A DNA stretch of 35,755 nt from positions 1 to 35,755 of the forward strand of contig CASEYW010000128.1 of assembly GCA_949292215.1 (NCBI GenBank). The letters are read 5' to 3'. Below the pieces are notes generated by a model. It worked only from the letters and a program-made list of their open reading frames with translations. It had not been told where the DNA came from and made no database searches. Shown one piece after another: positions 8,623 through 17,031 of this stretch. A program made the translations under genes and the position numbers. Position 1 is the first letter of the stretch. Each line of letters starts with the position of its first letter. Source of the stretch: an uncultured bacterium. Lineage in GTDB: Bacteria > Verrucomicrobiota > Lentisphaeria > Victivallales > UBA1829.

Positions 8623-9963
8623 TTACAGAATCATCCCTGCGATCCAGCCTGCAATCAGAAGCGGAATATTGTAATGGATAAACGTCGGAATGGTTGAATC
8701 GTAGATATGATCATGCTGACCGTCCGCATTCAGTCCGGCAGTCGGTCCGAGGACCGATTCGGAAACAGGAGACCCCGCGTCACCGAGCGCTCCGGCAACA
8801 CCGACAATTGAAATCGTCGCCAGCGGAGAAATTCCAAGCTGTACACAGAGAGGAACATAAATGGCGGCAATCAGAGGTACGGTGGAAAAAGAGGAACCGA
8901 TTCCCATCGTGATGATGAGACCGATCAGAAGCATCAGAAAGACCGCCAGACCGCGCTGATCCCCGATCCCTACCGAAACCACATCCACAAGTGCCTTCAC
9001 GCTTCCAGTCGCCTTCATGACCTCGGCAAAGCCGCTGGCGGCGATCATCACGATACCGATTCCGCCCATCAGATAGACCCCCTGCGTGAAAACATCCGAA
9101 GTATCGCGCAGAGAGATTACACGGGCGATCACAAAAACAAGAATCCCGGCAAGCGCGGCAATCACCAGCGAATCCAGCCAGATCTGTCCGGCAAGACCGA
9201 TGAGAATTGCGACGATTCCCGCCCCCACGTTCCAAGGACGGATCTCGGCCGGTTCCATCACCTTTGTCTCCGTCTCAGCACGATCGTAATCACGCGGGCG
9301 GCGATAGGATATGAATACAGCGATCAGCAACCCGGCAACCATCCCCAGCGCGGGGATCAGCATCGCCTTCGGAGCGAGGGAAGCACTCACCGCAAGGCCA
9401 TTGCTGTTGAGATTGCCGATCAGCACCTCATTCAAATAGATTCGACCGAATCCGAACGGCAGAAACATATAGGGCGTGATCAGCCCGAATGTGAGGATAC
9501 ACGCCACGGCACGCCGATCAAGACGGATCTTTTCGAATACCTGCAGCAGCGGCGGGATCAGAACCGGAATGAACGCAATATGAACAGGAATCAAATTCTG
9601 CGACGAAACCGCCGCAAGAGTCAGAATCAGCAGGAGAGTGTATTTGAAAACAAAGAGTTTTTTCGGTGTCACTTCACCGCCAATCCGTTTGAACAGTTCG
9701 CGAGCCAGCAGCTCTGTCACTCCGGAACGGGAAATTGCAATGGAGAACGCCCCCAGCATCGCATAGTTGAAGGCGATTTTTGCACCGCTGGCAAGGCCGG
9801 TTCCGAATGCGTTCATTGTCTCGACGCCCCCCTTCCCGGCAAGCAGTCCGCCGGATAGAGCCGCGATGATCAGAGAAAACACAACATTCAGCCGCAAAGC
9901 CGACAGCACCAGCAGGATCACAACAGAAATCAGGACCGGATTTTTCAAGACCTCCCACAGCAT
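8623..9963 (-). CDS. Na+/H+ antiporter family permease (YuiF/COG2056-like)
   Basis: A polytopic inner-membrane protein of 446 aa with about 11-12 hydrophobic helices. It matches the Na+/H+ antiporter/YuiF type of the ion transporter superfamily: ISVVILLVLSALRLNVVFSLIIAAL at the N-terminus, an internal VSSQNLIPVHIAFIPVLIPPLL segment, and the late conserved region GIGSSFSTVPLIAAIYVPLC...GVAGALGDAGSPVSES. I start it at ATG 9963 (GGGGGTGAT precedes it) rather than at a codon 34 residues upstream that lacks a ribosome binding site. Members are annotated as sodium/proton antiporters, and some may carry amino acids, so substrate is uncertain. It follows an AraC regulator on the same strand but has its own promoter. 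Confidence 0.85.
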   Translation of the reverse strand: MLWEVLKNPVLISVVILLVLSALRLNVVFSLIIAALSGGLLAGKGGVETMNAFGTGLASGAKIAFNYAMLGAFSIAISRSGVTELLARELFKRIGGEVTPKKLFVFKYTLLLILTLAAVSSQNLIPVHIAFIPVLIPPLLQVFEKIRLDRRAVACILTFGLITPYMFLPFGFGRIYLNEVLIGNLNSNGLAVSASLAPKAMLIPALGMVAGLLIAVFISYRRPRDYDRAETETKVMEPAEIRPWNVGAGIVAILIGLAGQIWLDSLVIAALAGILVFVIARVISLRDTSDVFTQGVYLMGGIGIVMIAASGFAEVMKATGSVKALVDVVSVGIGDQRGLAVFLMLLIGLIITMGIGSSFSTVPLIAAIYVPLCVQLGISPLATISIVGVAGALGDAGSPVSESVLGPTAGLNADGQHDHIYDSTIPTFIHYNIPLLIAGWIAGMIL

Positions 9964-10010
9964 GGCAATCACCCCCGGGTTATGTTTGCAATCGGAAACG
10001 GAATCCGTGG

Positions 10011-10039
10011 AATATAGCACGGAGGAGAGGAAAAGACAA
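10011..10039 (-). promoter_or_regulatory. Promoter of the antiporter-family gene
   Basis: On the minus strand TTGTCT (10034-10039), 17 bases, then TATATT (10011-10016), about 48 bases before the ATG at 9963. Good -10 and spacing, moderate -35. Confidence 0.5.
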
Positions 10040-10101
10040 TCTGTTTTCCGGAAAAATACAGACACTTCTTTTTCCAGATTTCCCGTATCCTCTTCTGCGC
10101 A

Positions 10102-10947
10102 TCACCCCTTCCCTGTGATTTCAGGCGGATTCTGAGATTGATAGTAATGCTGGAAATGAAGCGGAGAAAGACCAGTCTGTTTTTTGAAGAAGCGTGAAAA
10201 ATAATACTCGTTGGCAAACCCAAGTTCAAATGCAACCTCCCGGACAAGACGGTTGCCGCGCAAAAGCAGATCACAGGCTCGGTTCACCAGACAGCGGGTC
10301 AGGAATTGTTTCGGGGAAATCCCGACCGACAACGTGAAATTCCGGGAAAACACCTCCCGGCGGATTCCCCGCAGGGCGGCAAGCTCTTCGACCGTAGTCG
10401 TCGCAAGACAATGACTTTGAATGTAGTCCAGTTCCTTCTGAAACTCTCCGAAAGCGGTCGCAAATGCGATCTGCTCCGCCGTCATGGTACCCAGCAGATG
10501 GGCGGAGAAATCCTCCGTAAGAGCACAAATCTTTGCAGCCGAAATAAAATTGTCCGGCTCCGCGAACGCCGCTTCACCACGGGCAAGCCAGGAGGCTCCG
10601 GGAATGACTCGAATGGATGGAATCCGCGAAAACAAATCCACTCCTCCGTACAATTCCAGCGTAAACTGAATGGAAAGGAACTCCAGCTCCGCATCCAGGC
10701 GGACCCGGGCGGAGTGAAACAGCGGTATAAAATAGGCATAACCGGGACGGAGCGTTTCATGGACCAGCTCATCTTCCATGTAGCATGCTTCTCCGTTCGG
10801 ATTCCGCACAGGCATAAAAAAACGATTGACCGGCAGCGCACCAGGACTTCCATCCGCATCCGGATAGGTACCCCGGGCAAAATGACGGATCCGCAGCACC
10901 ATCCGATCGGCAACGGTCATTGCATCGTTCCTGTTGACCACTGGCAT
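10102..10947 (-). CDS. AraC-family regulator divergent from the glycyl radical enzyme
   Basis: A 281-aa regulator with an N-terminal cupin-like sensing domain (about 20-150) and a C-terminal AraC domain: two HTHs in VEELAALRGIRREVFSRNF and VREVAFELGFANEYYFSRFF, then KKQTGLSPLHFQ. The ATG at 10947 is preferred because AAAAGGAG lies 9 bases before it; the longer reading frame begins at a TTG (10998) without a ribosome binding site. It is divergent from the glycyl radical enzyme gene with a compact shared promoter region, so it most likely activates that operon in response to its substrate. This is inference from position. Confidence 0.9.
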   Translation of the reverse strand: MPVVNRNDAMTVADRMVLRIRHFARGTYPDADGSPGALPVNRFFMPVRNPNGEACYMEDELVHETLRPGYAYFIPLFHSARVRLDAELEFLSIQFTLELYGGVDLFSRIPSIRVIPGASWLARGEAAFAEPDNFISAAKICALTEDFSAHLLGTMTAEQIAFATAFGEFQKELDYIQSHCLATTTVEELAALRGIRREVFSRNFTLSVGISPKQFLTRCLVNRACDLLLRGNRLVREVAFELGFANEYYFSRFFKKQTGLSPLHFQHYYQSQNPPEITGKG

Positions 10948-11052
10948 GAGAGGCATCTCCTTTTTTTGGGAATCTATCAGGAAGATCTCTTTTTTCAATC
11001 ACAAAAGTATATTTTTTCCTGATTTTTATGTATTCTTTTTATCGGAAATTCA

Positions 11053-11061
11053 TGATATACT
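11053..11061 (+). promoter_or_regulatory. Extended -10 promoter of the glycyl radical enzyme operon
   Basis: TGATATACT combines a TATACT -10 (11056-11061) with the TGN extension. The -35 position is poor (TTCTTT, 11033-11038), as is common for promoters needing an AraC-type activator. The start codon at 11089 is 27 bases downstream and has GAAGGAA as ribosome binding site. Confidence 0.5.
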
Positions 11062-11088
11062 GTAAAAGAAACAGAAGGAAACACGCTC

Positions 11089-13302
11089 ATGCCATATGCC
11101 GCATTTGAAAAAGACAAAGAGTACCTGTTCGGGAAATTCCGCAATCCGGTCTTCGATCCTTCGACCGGACTGGACAATGAAACGGTCCGGAACCATATTC
11201 TGCCGCTGGCGGAAACCATGAAGGGACTTCCGCATCCGGTTATCAAGGGACGGCTCTTCGAATATATCTGCCGGAACATTCGAATCGACGTCAATCCGCA
11301 CGACTGGTTCCCCGGATTCGCCTGTTTCGACCGGAACAGACGTCCCATTACGCCGATCATCGAACAATGGGACCATGAAGTCAATGAAATGTATCTCAGG
11401 GAAAGCAATGAGATTCAAAACGCGCGGAACGACGCCGGACTCCACAGCATGTGGAAGGATTTCGATCACTCCGTTCCCGACTGGGATTCCATCCTGACCC
11501 TCGGCTTTCCAGGGCTTCTCCGACGTTTGGAGCAGTACCGCACCAGACGGGAACGCCGCGGAGGAATGACCGAAGACGCAAAAGCCTATTTCGACGGCAT
11601 TGCCATCACGCTCAACGCCGTTCTGGAAATGCTCGACCGGTTCATCCGCTATGCGGAAGAACACGCGAACGGGAATCCCCGCATGCTCGCCGAAGCGGAA
11701 TGTCTCAAACAGCTCCGCACCGGCGAACCGCGCAACACCTACGAAGTCCTTCAGATCATCTATCTGCATTTCATGTTCTGTGAGCATATCGACCGGATGC
11801 AGGTCCGTTCTCTCGGCAATCTCGACCGTATGATTTATTCTTATTATCAACGCGATCTGGAAGAGGGACGCTTTACGGAAGAGCAGATCCGTGAATTCTT
11901 CGCCTGTTTCCTTATGCAGTGGGCATCCATCAACAACTACTGGGGTCATCCGTTCTATCTCGGCGGAACCAAAGCGGACGGTTCGACGGAAATCAATGAT
12001 CTCTCCTTTCTGATTCTCGACGTCTTCGACAAACTCGCCATCCCGAGTCCGAAAATCCAGATCAAAGTCGCCCGGAACACGCCAAAGGAGTTTCTCGACA
12101 AAGCGCTGGATATGATCCGGCGAGGTCACAACAGCATTGTCTTTGTCTCGGAGGAGTCGATTCGGCGTGCCATGATGTCGATCGGCTATTCCGAGGAGCT
12201 CGCGCGCACCTGCGATATCCGCGGCTGCTATGAATTCGTCCCGCGCGTTCTGGGCAACACCACCGGAATCGGGCACATCAACATGCTGAAGCCCTTTGAA
12301 CTCATCTTCAACAATGGCAAAGATCCGAAAACCGGACGCGTTTTCCAATCCAAAGCTCCGAAACTTGAAGAAATCAGAACGTTCGACGACTTCTACAACG
12401 CCTATCTTCTCTGGCTCGACAACATCATTGAAGGGATCATCTCCTGCTCACGCGCGTTTGAACGTCATCTCCACCGGATCAATCCGGCACAGATGTATTC
12501 CGCCACGATTCCCAGCAGTCTGGAGACGGCGCGCGACGCGTTTTCCAACGGATGCGTCTACAATAACTCCAGTATCCTGAATGCCGGATTCGGAAGTGCC
12601 GTCGATGCGCTGATGGCGGTGAAGGAATTCGTCTTTGAAAAGAAGGAACTCTCATTGAAGGAATTCCGGGATATCCTCAACAGGAACTGGAAAGGGCATG
12701 AAAAGCTCCGCCTCCGCATTCGGCGTTCTGAACTCAAATACGGAAACGGCATCGACAAAGTTGATTTTTATGCGGAAATGATTGCCCGCTTTCTCGGGAA
12801 CAAAATCAATCTGCGTCCGAACTCACGCGGCGGTGTCTACGAAGCGTCGGGACACTCCGCGCGGACCTTTATCACACTCGGGGAACGCACCGGTGCAACT
12901 CCCGACGGACGCTTCGCCGGAGATGAAATGTCCAAAAATCTCTCTCCTGCAATGGGGATGGATACCAATGGGGTCACCGCATTGATCCGCTCCGTAACCC
13001 GTCTAGACGCAGCCACCTTCCCCGGAGACTTCCCTCTCGATGTAATGATGCACCCTGCCACCGTCCAGGGCAAGGAAGGACTCGACGCGATGCGGGGACT
13101 CCTCTTCACGTATCTGCTGAATCATGGTGTTGCCATCCATTTCAATATTTTCGATGCGGCCGTTCTGGAGGATGCCCAGAAACATCCGGATCGCTACACC
13201 GGATTGCAGATCCGCGTCTGCGGCTGGAACGTCCGCTTCACAGAACTCGCAAAAAAAGAACAGGACGCCTACATCGAACGCGCCCGGAATATCGCGGAAT
13301 GA
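11089..13302 (+). CDS. Glycyl radical enzyme, eliminase-like active site, unusual glycyl loop
   Basis: A 737-aa pyruvate-formate-lyase-superfamily enzyme, somewhat shorter than most (about 760-850). The active-site loop is CDIRGCYEF: thiyl Cys380 followed by Glu382. A G-C-x-E arrangement is typical of dehydratases and C-N/C-S lyases (glycerol dehydratase, CutC), whereas PFL has two adjacent cysteines. The C-terminal radical loop reads IRVCGWNVRF with radical Gly712, then a typical tail (KKEQDAYIERAR). Trp replaces the almost invariant Tyr after the glycine, and Asn follows where small residues are usual. N-terminal landmarks such as NPHDWFPG and RTRRERRGG are in register for the superfamily. 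It is oxygen-sensitive and needs the activase encoded 17 bases downstream. No microcompartment genes are nearby. I cannot assign a substrate; an eliminase acting on a small polyol- or amine-like compound is the best guess. Confidence 0.92.
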   Translation: MPYAAFEKDKEYLFGKFRNPVFDPSTGLDNETVRNHILPLAETMKGLPHPVIKGRLFEYICRNIRIDVNPHDWFPGFACFDRNRRPITPIIEQWDHEVNEMYLRESNEIQNARNDAGLHSMWKDFDHSVPDWDSILTLGFPGLLRRLEQYRTRRERRGGMTEDAKAYFDGIAITLNAVLEMLDRFIRYAEEHANGNPRMLAEAECLKQLRTGEPRNTYEVLQIIYLHFMFCEHIDRMQVRSLGNLDRMIYSYYQRDLEEGRFTEEQIREFFACFLMQWASINNYWGHPFYLGGTKADGSTEINDLSFLILDVFDKLAIPSPKIQIKVARNTPKEFLDKALDMIRRGHNSIVFVSEESIRRAMMSIGYSEELARTCDIRGCYEFVPRVLGNTTGIGHINMLKPFELIFNNGKDPKTGRVFQSKAPKLEEIRTFDDFYNAYLLWLDNIIEGIISCSRAFERHLHRINPAQMYSATIPSSLETARDAFSNGCVYNNSSILNAGFGSAVDALMAVKEFVFEKKELSLKEFRDILNRNWKGHEKLRLRIRRSELKYGNGIDKVDFYAEMIARFLGNKINLRPNSRGGVYEASGHSARTFITLGERTGATPDGRFAGDEMSKNLSPAMGMDTNGVTALIRSVTRLDAATFPGDFPLDVMMHPATVQGKEGLDAMRGLLFTYLLNHGVAIHFNIFDAAVLEDAQKHPDRYTGLQIRVCGWNVRFTELAKKEQDAYIERARNIAE

Positions 13303-13318
13303 ATTGGAAGGAAACAAT

Positions 13319-14233
13319 ATGAACATCACGGGAATCGTTCTGGAACCCAAGCGCTTTGCCGTTCATGACGGGCCCGGAATCCGAACCACTTTTTTTCTGA
13401 AAGGATGTCCGCTCCATTGTCTCTGGTGCCACAATCCGGAGAGCCTTTCCCCACAGCCGGAACTTGCATACTATGCTCATAAATGTCTCCACTGCGGAGA
13501 ATGCAGCGCAGTCTGTCCATCCGGATCGCATTCAATGCAGGGAGACGAACACCACTTCAAGCGGAGCACCTGTACCGTATGCGGGCTCTGTGAAGCGGCA
13601 TGTCTCGGCAGAGCACTCAGGCTCTATGGAAAACGGATCACACCGGAAGAAGCTGTCGCAGTGGCGCTGGAGGACCGGATTTTTTACGAACAATCCGGCG
13701 GGGGTGTGACACTTTCGGGAGGAGAACCGCTCTTTCAGGCGGAGTTCTGTCTGGAACTGCTGAAACAGTTCAAAGCTGTCGGATTGCATACAGCCCTGGA
13801 TACCTGCTGCTTCGTTCCTCGTCCGGCACTCGAAGCAGTCCTGCCTGTCACTGACCGATTCCTTGTCGATTTCAAACACGCGGACTCCTCCGAACACCGG
13901 AAACTGACCGGTCAGGGCAATGAGCGCATTCTGGACAATCTCCGCTTTCTTTCTGAACGGGGAGCGGAAATCGAGATCCGGATTCCATTTGTCCCCGGCT
14001 GCAACGATTCGGATGAAAATATGGAACGAACCGGGGAACTCCTCGGCGAACTCAAGATCGAATCCGTAAAACTTCTTCCGTACCATGCCCTCGCGCGGAG
14101 CAAATATACCGCAGTTGAAAGGAAAGACACCATGCCGGAAACCGAAGCGCCTTCGCCGGAACAGATTGCCCACGCCGCGGCGATTCTCCGAAACCATCAT
14201 CTCAACGCATGTTCCGGAACGGAATCCGTGTAG
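13319..14233 (+). CDS. Glycyl radical enzyme activating enzyme (radical SAM)
   Basis: A 304-aa radical SAM activase. The CX3CX2C cluster motif is C30-PLH-C34-LW-C37 in GCPLHCLWCHNPES. A ferredoxin-like insert supplies eight more cysteines (C56, C59, C62, C66 and C85, C88, C91, C95) for two auxiliary [4Fe-4S] clusters, as in activases of dehydratase-type glycyl radical enzymes and unlike PflA. The SAM-binding GGGVTLSGGEPLFQ motif is present. Start at ATG 13319 (AAGGAA 6 bases upstream); the frame is open further upstream, but that part overlaps the preceding gene. It sits 16 bases after the glycyl radical enzyme and would install the radical on its Gly712. Confidence 0.95.
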   Translation: MNITGIVLEPKRFAVHDGPGIRTTFFLKGCPLHCLWCHNPESLSPQPELAYYAHKCLHCGECSAVCPSGSHSMQGDEHHFKRSTCTVCGLCEAACLGRALRLYGKRITPEEAVAVALEDRIFYEQSGGGVTLSGGEPLFQAEFCLELLKQFKAVGLHTALDTCCFVPRPALEAVLPVTDRFLVDFKHADSSEHRKLTGQGNERILDNLRFLSERGAEIEIRIPFVPGCNDSDENMERTGELLGELKIESVKLLPYHALARSKYTAVERKDTMPETEAPSPEQIAHAAAILRNHHLNACSGTESV

Positions 14234-14247
14234 AGCAGCCGGATTCC
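14221..14247 (+). terminator. Hairpin at the end of the glycyl radical operon
   Basis: GGAATCCG (14221-14228) and CGGATTCC (14240-14247) form a perfect 8-bp stem with an 11-base loop that contains the activase stop codon. A pyrimidine-rich, T-heavy tract follows about 13 bases later. It is imperfect as a Rho-independent terminator because the T-run is not adjacent, so partial read-through into the symporter is plausible. Confidence 0.4.
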
Positions 14248-14302
14248 TCACGCTGCCGCATTTCTTTTTTCTCTTTTATTCCGGATAAAGAACAAAGGCA
14301 TG

Positions 14303-14331
14303 TTGACATTTTCACTCCGGACAAGTAAAAT
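14303..14331 (+). promoter_or_regulatory. Strong promoter in front of the symporter gene
   Basis: Exact TTGACA (14303-14308), 17 bases, then TAAAAT (14326-14331). Transcription would start near 14338, giving a leader of about 35 bases with AAGGAG 8 bases before the ATG. The symporter can therefore be expressed separately from the glycyl radical enzyme. Confidence 0.75.
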
Positions 14332-14372
14332 ACAGGGAACAGTATTTTTAAGGAATTTAAGGAGTTCAAAGA

Positions 14373-15989
14373 ATGCAGCATATCATTACGATTTCGTCGT
14401 TCCTGTTTTTCACGGCTCTGGTAGCGTTCATCACATGGCTGATGACGCGAAAAGAAGATGTCAAATCCAAAGAAGGATACTTTCTCGCGGGGCGCTCTCT
14501 GACCTACCCGTTCATCGCAGGTTCCCTGCTTCTGACGAATCTCTCCACGGAACAGATGGTGGGACTCAACGGTTCCGCTTTCAAGTACGGTCTCTGTGTC
14601 ATGGCGTGGGAAGTGGTCGCTGTACTGGCACTGGTCGCCATGGCCATGTTCTTTCTGCCGCGTTTTCTCAAAAGCGGCATTGCAACCCTGCCGGAATATC
14701 TGCACATCCGGTTCGACCGGACAACGGCAATCATCACCAATATCATCTTTCTGATTGCCTACATGCTGATTCTTCTGCCGATCATTCTCTACACGGGCGC
14801 AACGGGACTGAGCGGAATCATGGATGTCCCTTCCCTGACGGGATTGTCCAGTGAATCCGCAAATCTCTGGCTGATGGTCTGGTTTGTCGGAATCGTTGGA
14901 ATGGTCTATGCACTGTTCGGCGGACTGCGGTCCGTGGCGGTTTCCGATACGCTGAATGGAGTCGGACTTCTGGTCGGCGGATTCATGATTCTCTATTTCG
15001 GGCTTCATTACATCGGCGGAACCCAGGGACAGGGATGGATGGAAGGATTCTCCATCCTCCGAAATACAATTCCCGACAAATTCAACTCCATTGGCGGACC
15101 GGACACGGAAGTTCCGTTTGCCACACTCTTCACCGGCATTCTGATCATCAACATGTTCTACTGGTGCACCAATCAGCAGATCATTCAGAGAACATTCGCT
15201 GCAAGCTCTCTTGCGGAAGGACAGAAAGGGGTTCTGCTCTGCGGATTCCTGAAACTGATCGGACCGCTGTATCTGGTGATCCCCGGTATCATTGCATTCT
15301 ACATTTTCACAACGATCGGCGGCGAGACCGGAATCAAATCCGATGACGCTTACGGGAAACTTGTCTCCCTTGTCCTTCCCGCACCGCTGACAGGCTTTTT
15401 TGCCGCAGTCATGACCGGCGCCATCCTGAGCTCCTTCAATTCCGGCCTCAACGCCACCTGCACGCTCTTCAGCCTCGGAATCTACAAAGAGGTCATCAAC
15501 AAGGAGGCAACCGAAGCGCAGATGGTCCGATCAGGCAAAATTTTCGGATTCATCATCGCAATTGCTTCCATGATCATCGCACCGCTGCTGGCAAATACGG
15601 GAAGCATTTTCGATTATCTTCAGAAGATGAACGGGATCTATTTCATTCCAATCTTCTCCATTGTCCTGGTCGGGATGCTCTCGAAATACACACCGGCAAT
15701 TGCGGCAAAAACCGCACTGGTCGCCGGATGCGTCATCATTGCGGTCGGATATTTTATTCCGCCGTTCAACCACTGGATCAAAGGAATTGAATACCACTTC
15801 CTCGGCGCGGTCTTTCTGCTGCTGATCGCTTATATGCTGCTCTGGGCAAAATTCGCAGGACTCAAAACGCCATTCATCCAGCAGGATGTGAAAGCGGTCG
15901 ATATGACCACATGGAAACATGCGAAATATGTCGGTGCCGCTCTGATTCTTGTGGTGATTCTGATCTACGTCTCCTTTGCAAAGTTCTAA
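14373..15989 (+). CDS. Sodium:solute symporter (SSS family, SGLT-like)
   Basis: A 538-aa inner-membrane protein with about 13-14 hydrophobic helices, the usual size for the SSS family. The N-terminal tract GSLLLTNLSTEQMVGLNGSAFKYGLCVMAWE and FLPRFLKSGIATLPEYL are characteristic, and from memory close to the E. coli putative symporter YidK and to SGLT-type sugar transporters. The C-terminal region (SFNSGLNATCTLFSLGIYKEVI) is also typical. It couples sodium entry to uptake of a small organic solute. It is co-directional with the glycyl radical enzyme pair, so it may import that enzyme's substrate or a precursor, although its own strong promoter weakens the link. Confidence 0.9.
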   Translation: MQHIITISSFLFFTALVAFITWLMTRKEDVKSKEGYFLAGRSLTYPFIAGSLLLTNLSTEQMVGLNGSAFKYGLCVMAWEVVAVLALVAMAMFFLPRFLKSGIATLPEYLHIRFDRTTAIITNIIFLIAYMLILLPIILYTGATGLSGIMDVPSLTGLSSESANLWLMVWFVGIVGMVYALFGGLRSVAVSDTLNGVGLLVGGFMILYFGLHYIGGTQGQGWMEGFSILRNTIPDKFNSIGGPDTEVPFATLFTGILIINMFYWCTNQQIIQRTFAASSLAEGQKGVLLCGFLKLIGPLYLVIPGIIAFYIFTTIGGETGIKSDDAYGKLVSLVLPAPLTGFFAAVMTGAILSSFNSGLNATCTLFSLGIYKEVINKEATEAQMVRSGKIFGFIIAIASMIIAPLLANTGSIFDYLQKMNGIYFIPIFSIVLVGMLSKYTPAIAAKTALVAGCVIIAVGYFIPPFNHWIKGIEYHFLGAVFLLLIAYMLLWAKFAGLKTPFIQQDVKAVDMTTWKHAKYVGAALILVVILIYVSFAKF

Positions 15990-15998
15990 GGAGCAGAT

Positions 15999-16835
15999 TC
16001 AGTAGACAGAATATTTCCGGTATCTTGCCGGAGGAATTCCTGCGTACTTCTTGAAAATGCGGTGAAAGAAAAATTCGTCGCGATAGCCGCAGCGCAGCGC
16101 AATCTCCTTGATCGGCAGCGCAGTCTCCATGAGAAGGTGCTTGGCATGAAACAGTCTCCGAATGGAAATATACTGTTTGGGCGGAACGCCGAATACTTTC
16201 CGGAAAGAGGCGGAAAAGTCCGCACGGGACATCCCGAGCAGGGCGCTGAGTTCGGCAACCTCAATGTTGCGGTTCAACTGAAGATCAATGTAATCCACCA
16301 CTTTCATAAAGTCGGAAACCGGAAGCGCATCCGGCAGATGCCCGGACATCATTTCCAAAAACGGAACCAGGAGTTCCGTCACCGTGTTTTTTATCTTCAC
16401 GGCATCGGCAAACGTGGAACAATCCTTAACAAGCTCGAAAACGGAATGGAATTTTGCCTGCAACGGAGCAGGGTCATCCAGGGGGACTTCCAGCGGATAA
16501 CTCAGCATCGGGATCGTCTGAAGCTGTTTCGAAACAAAATGAATCCAGTAATGGGAACAGGGTTCAATCCCCTCATACTTCAGCGGCGTGGCGCAGGGAA
16601 TCAGGTAAATTCCTCCCGGATGAATCAGGACAGCTCCATCCGGATGGACAATCCGGAATTTCCCGCTGAACGGCAGATAAAGACGATAGTAGATCTCTCC
16701 TGAATAATTCACAAGCGTGGACCAGGTGGAAATCTCATATGCCAGTCCGCTTTTGATGACTTTCACATCAAGCTCCGCAAGGAATTGATTCCAGAAAAAA
16801 TCGTTGTTGTACTTCAACCCCCGGTTTTCCGTCAT
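15999..16835 (-). CDS. AraC-family regulator convergent with the symporter
   Basis: A 278-aa regulator with an N-terminal cupin-like domain (IYYRLYLPFSGKFRIVHPDG...GGIYLIPCATPLKYE) and a C-terminal AraC domain (VAELSALLGMSRADFSASFRKVFG; IKEIALRCGYRDEFFFHRIFKKYAGIPPARYR). The ATG at 16835 has AGGAGG eight bases upstream; a GTG three codons earlier would overlap that site, so I reject it. It ends 9 bases from the symporter gene and faces the second pseudopilin/hydrolase operon across a 196-base shared regulatory region, so it could control either neighbour. The hydrolase cassette is the better bet from geometry. Confidence 0.9.
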   Translation of the reverse strand: MTENRGLKYNNDFFWNQFLAELDVKVIKSGLAYEISTWSTLVNYSGEIYYRLYLPFSGKFRIVHPDGAVLIHPGGIYLIPCATPLKYEGIEPCSHYWIHFVSKQLQTIPMLSYPLEVPLDDPAPLQAKFHSVFELVKDCSTFADAVKIKNTVTELLVPFLEMMSGHLPDALPVSDFMKVVDYIDLQLNRNIEVAELSALLGMSRADFSASFRKVFGVPPKQYISIRRLFHAKHLLMETALPIKEIALRCGYRDEFFFHRIFKKYAGIPPARYRKYSVY

Positions 16836-16855
16836 GTCCGCCACCTCCTGTCTTT

Positions 16856-16883
16856 ACAATAAGTGAATTTTCAAAAAATGCAA
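16856..16883 (-). promoter_or_regulatory. Probable promoter of the AraC regulator gene
   Basis: On the minus strand TTGCAT (16878-16883), 16 bases, then TATTGT (16856-16861), about 20 bases before the ATG at 16835. Moderate match. Confidence 0.4.
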
Positions 16884-16895
16884 ATTCCCGGGAAT
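16884..16895. promoter_or_regulatory. Perfect 12-base palindrome, candidate operator
   Basis: ATTCCCGGGAAT is a perfect palindrome abutting the -35 box of the minus-strand AraC promoter. A related sequence (CCGGGGAATGT, 16977-16987) lies inside the spacer of the plus-strand promoter, whereas the palindrome edge reads CCGGGAATGT. The two could be binding sites for one factor acting on both directions. Confidence 0.35.
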
Positions 16896-16966
16896 GTTAT
16901 TCATTCTTTCCACAGCAAGAATGGCCTTATTTACAAAAAGTCCAAAAAAAAACAACAAGAAATACA

Positions 16967-16995
16967 TTTACAGAATCCGGGGAATGTGCTATAAT
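16967..16995 (+). promoter_or_regulatory. Promoter of the pseudopilin-hydrolase operon
   Basis: TTTACA (16967-16972), 17 bases, then exact TATAAT (16990-16995) with a TGC extension immediately before it. Transcription would start near 17002, 30 bases before the ATG at 17032, with AAGGAAAGGAAA in the leader. Confidence 0.75.
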
Positions 16996-17031
16996 TACAA
17001 AAAACAACTGCAAGGAAAGGAAAACGAAATC

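Noticed and set aside
11050..12348. 432-aa minus-strand open frame
   Set aside because: Exact antisense shadow of the glycyl radical enzyme, whose catalytic motifs are clear.
14202..15008. 268-aa minus-strand open frame
   Set aside because: Antisense to the symporter; composition rich in His, Gln and Asp as expected from reading a membrane gene backward.
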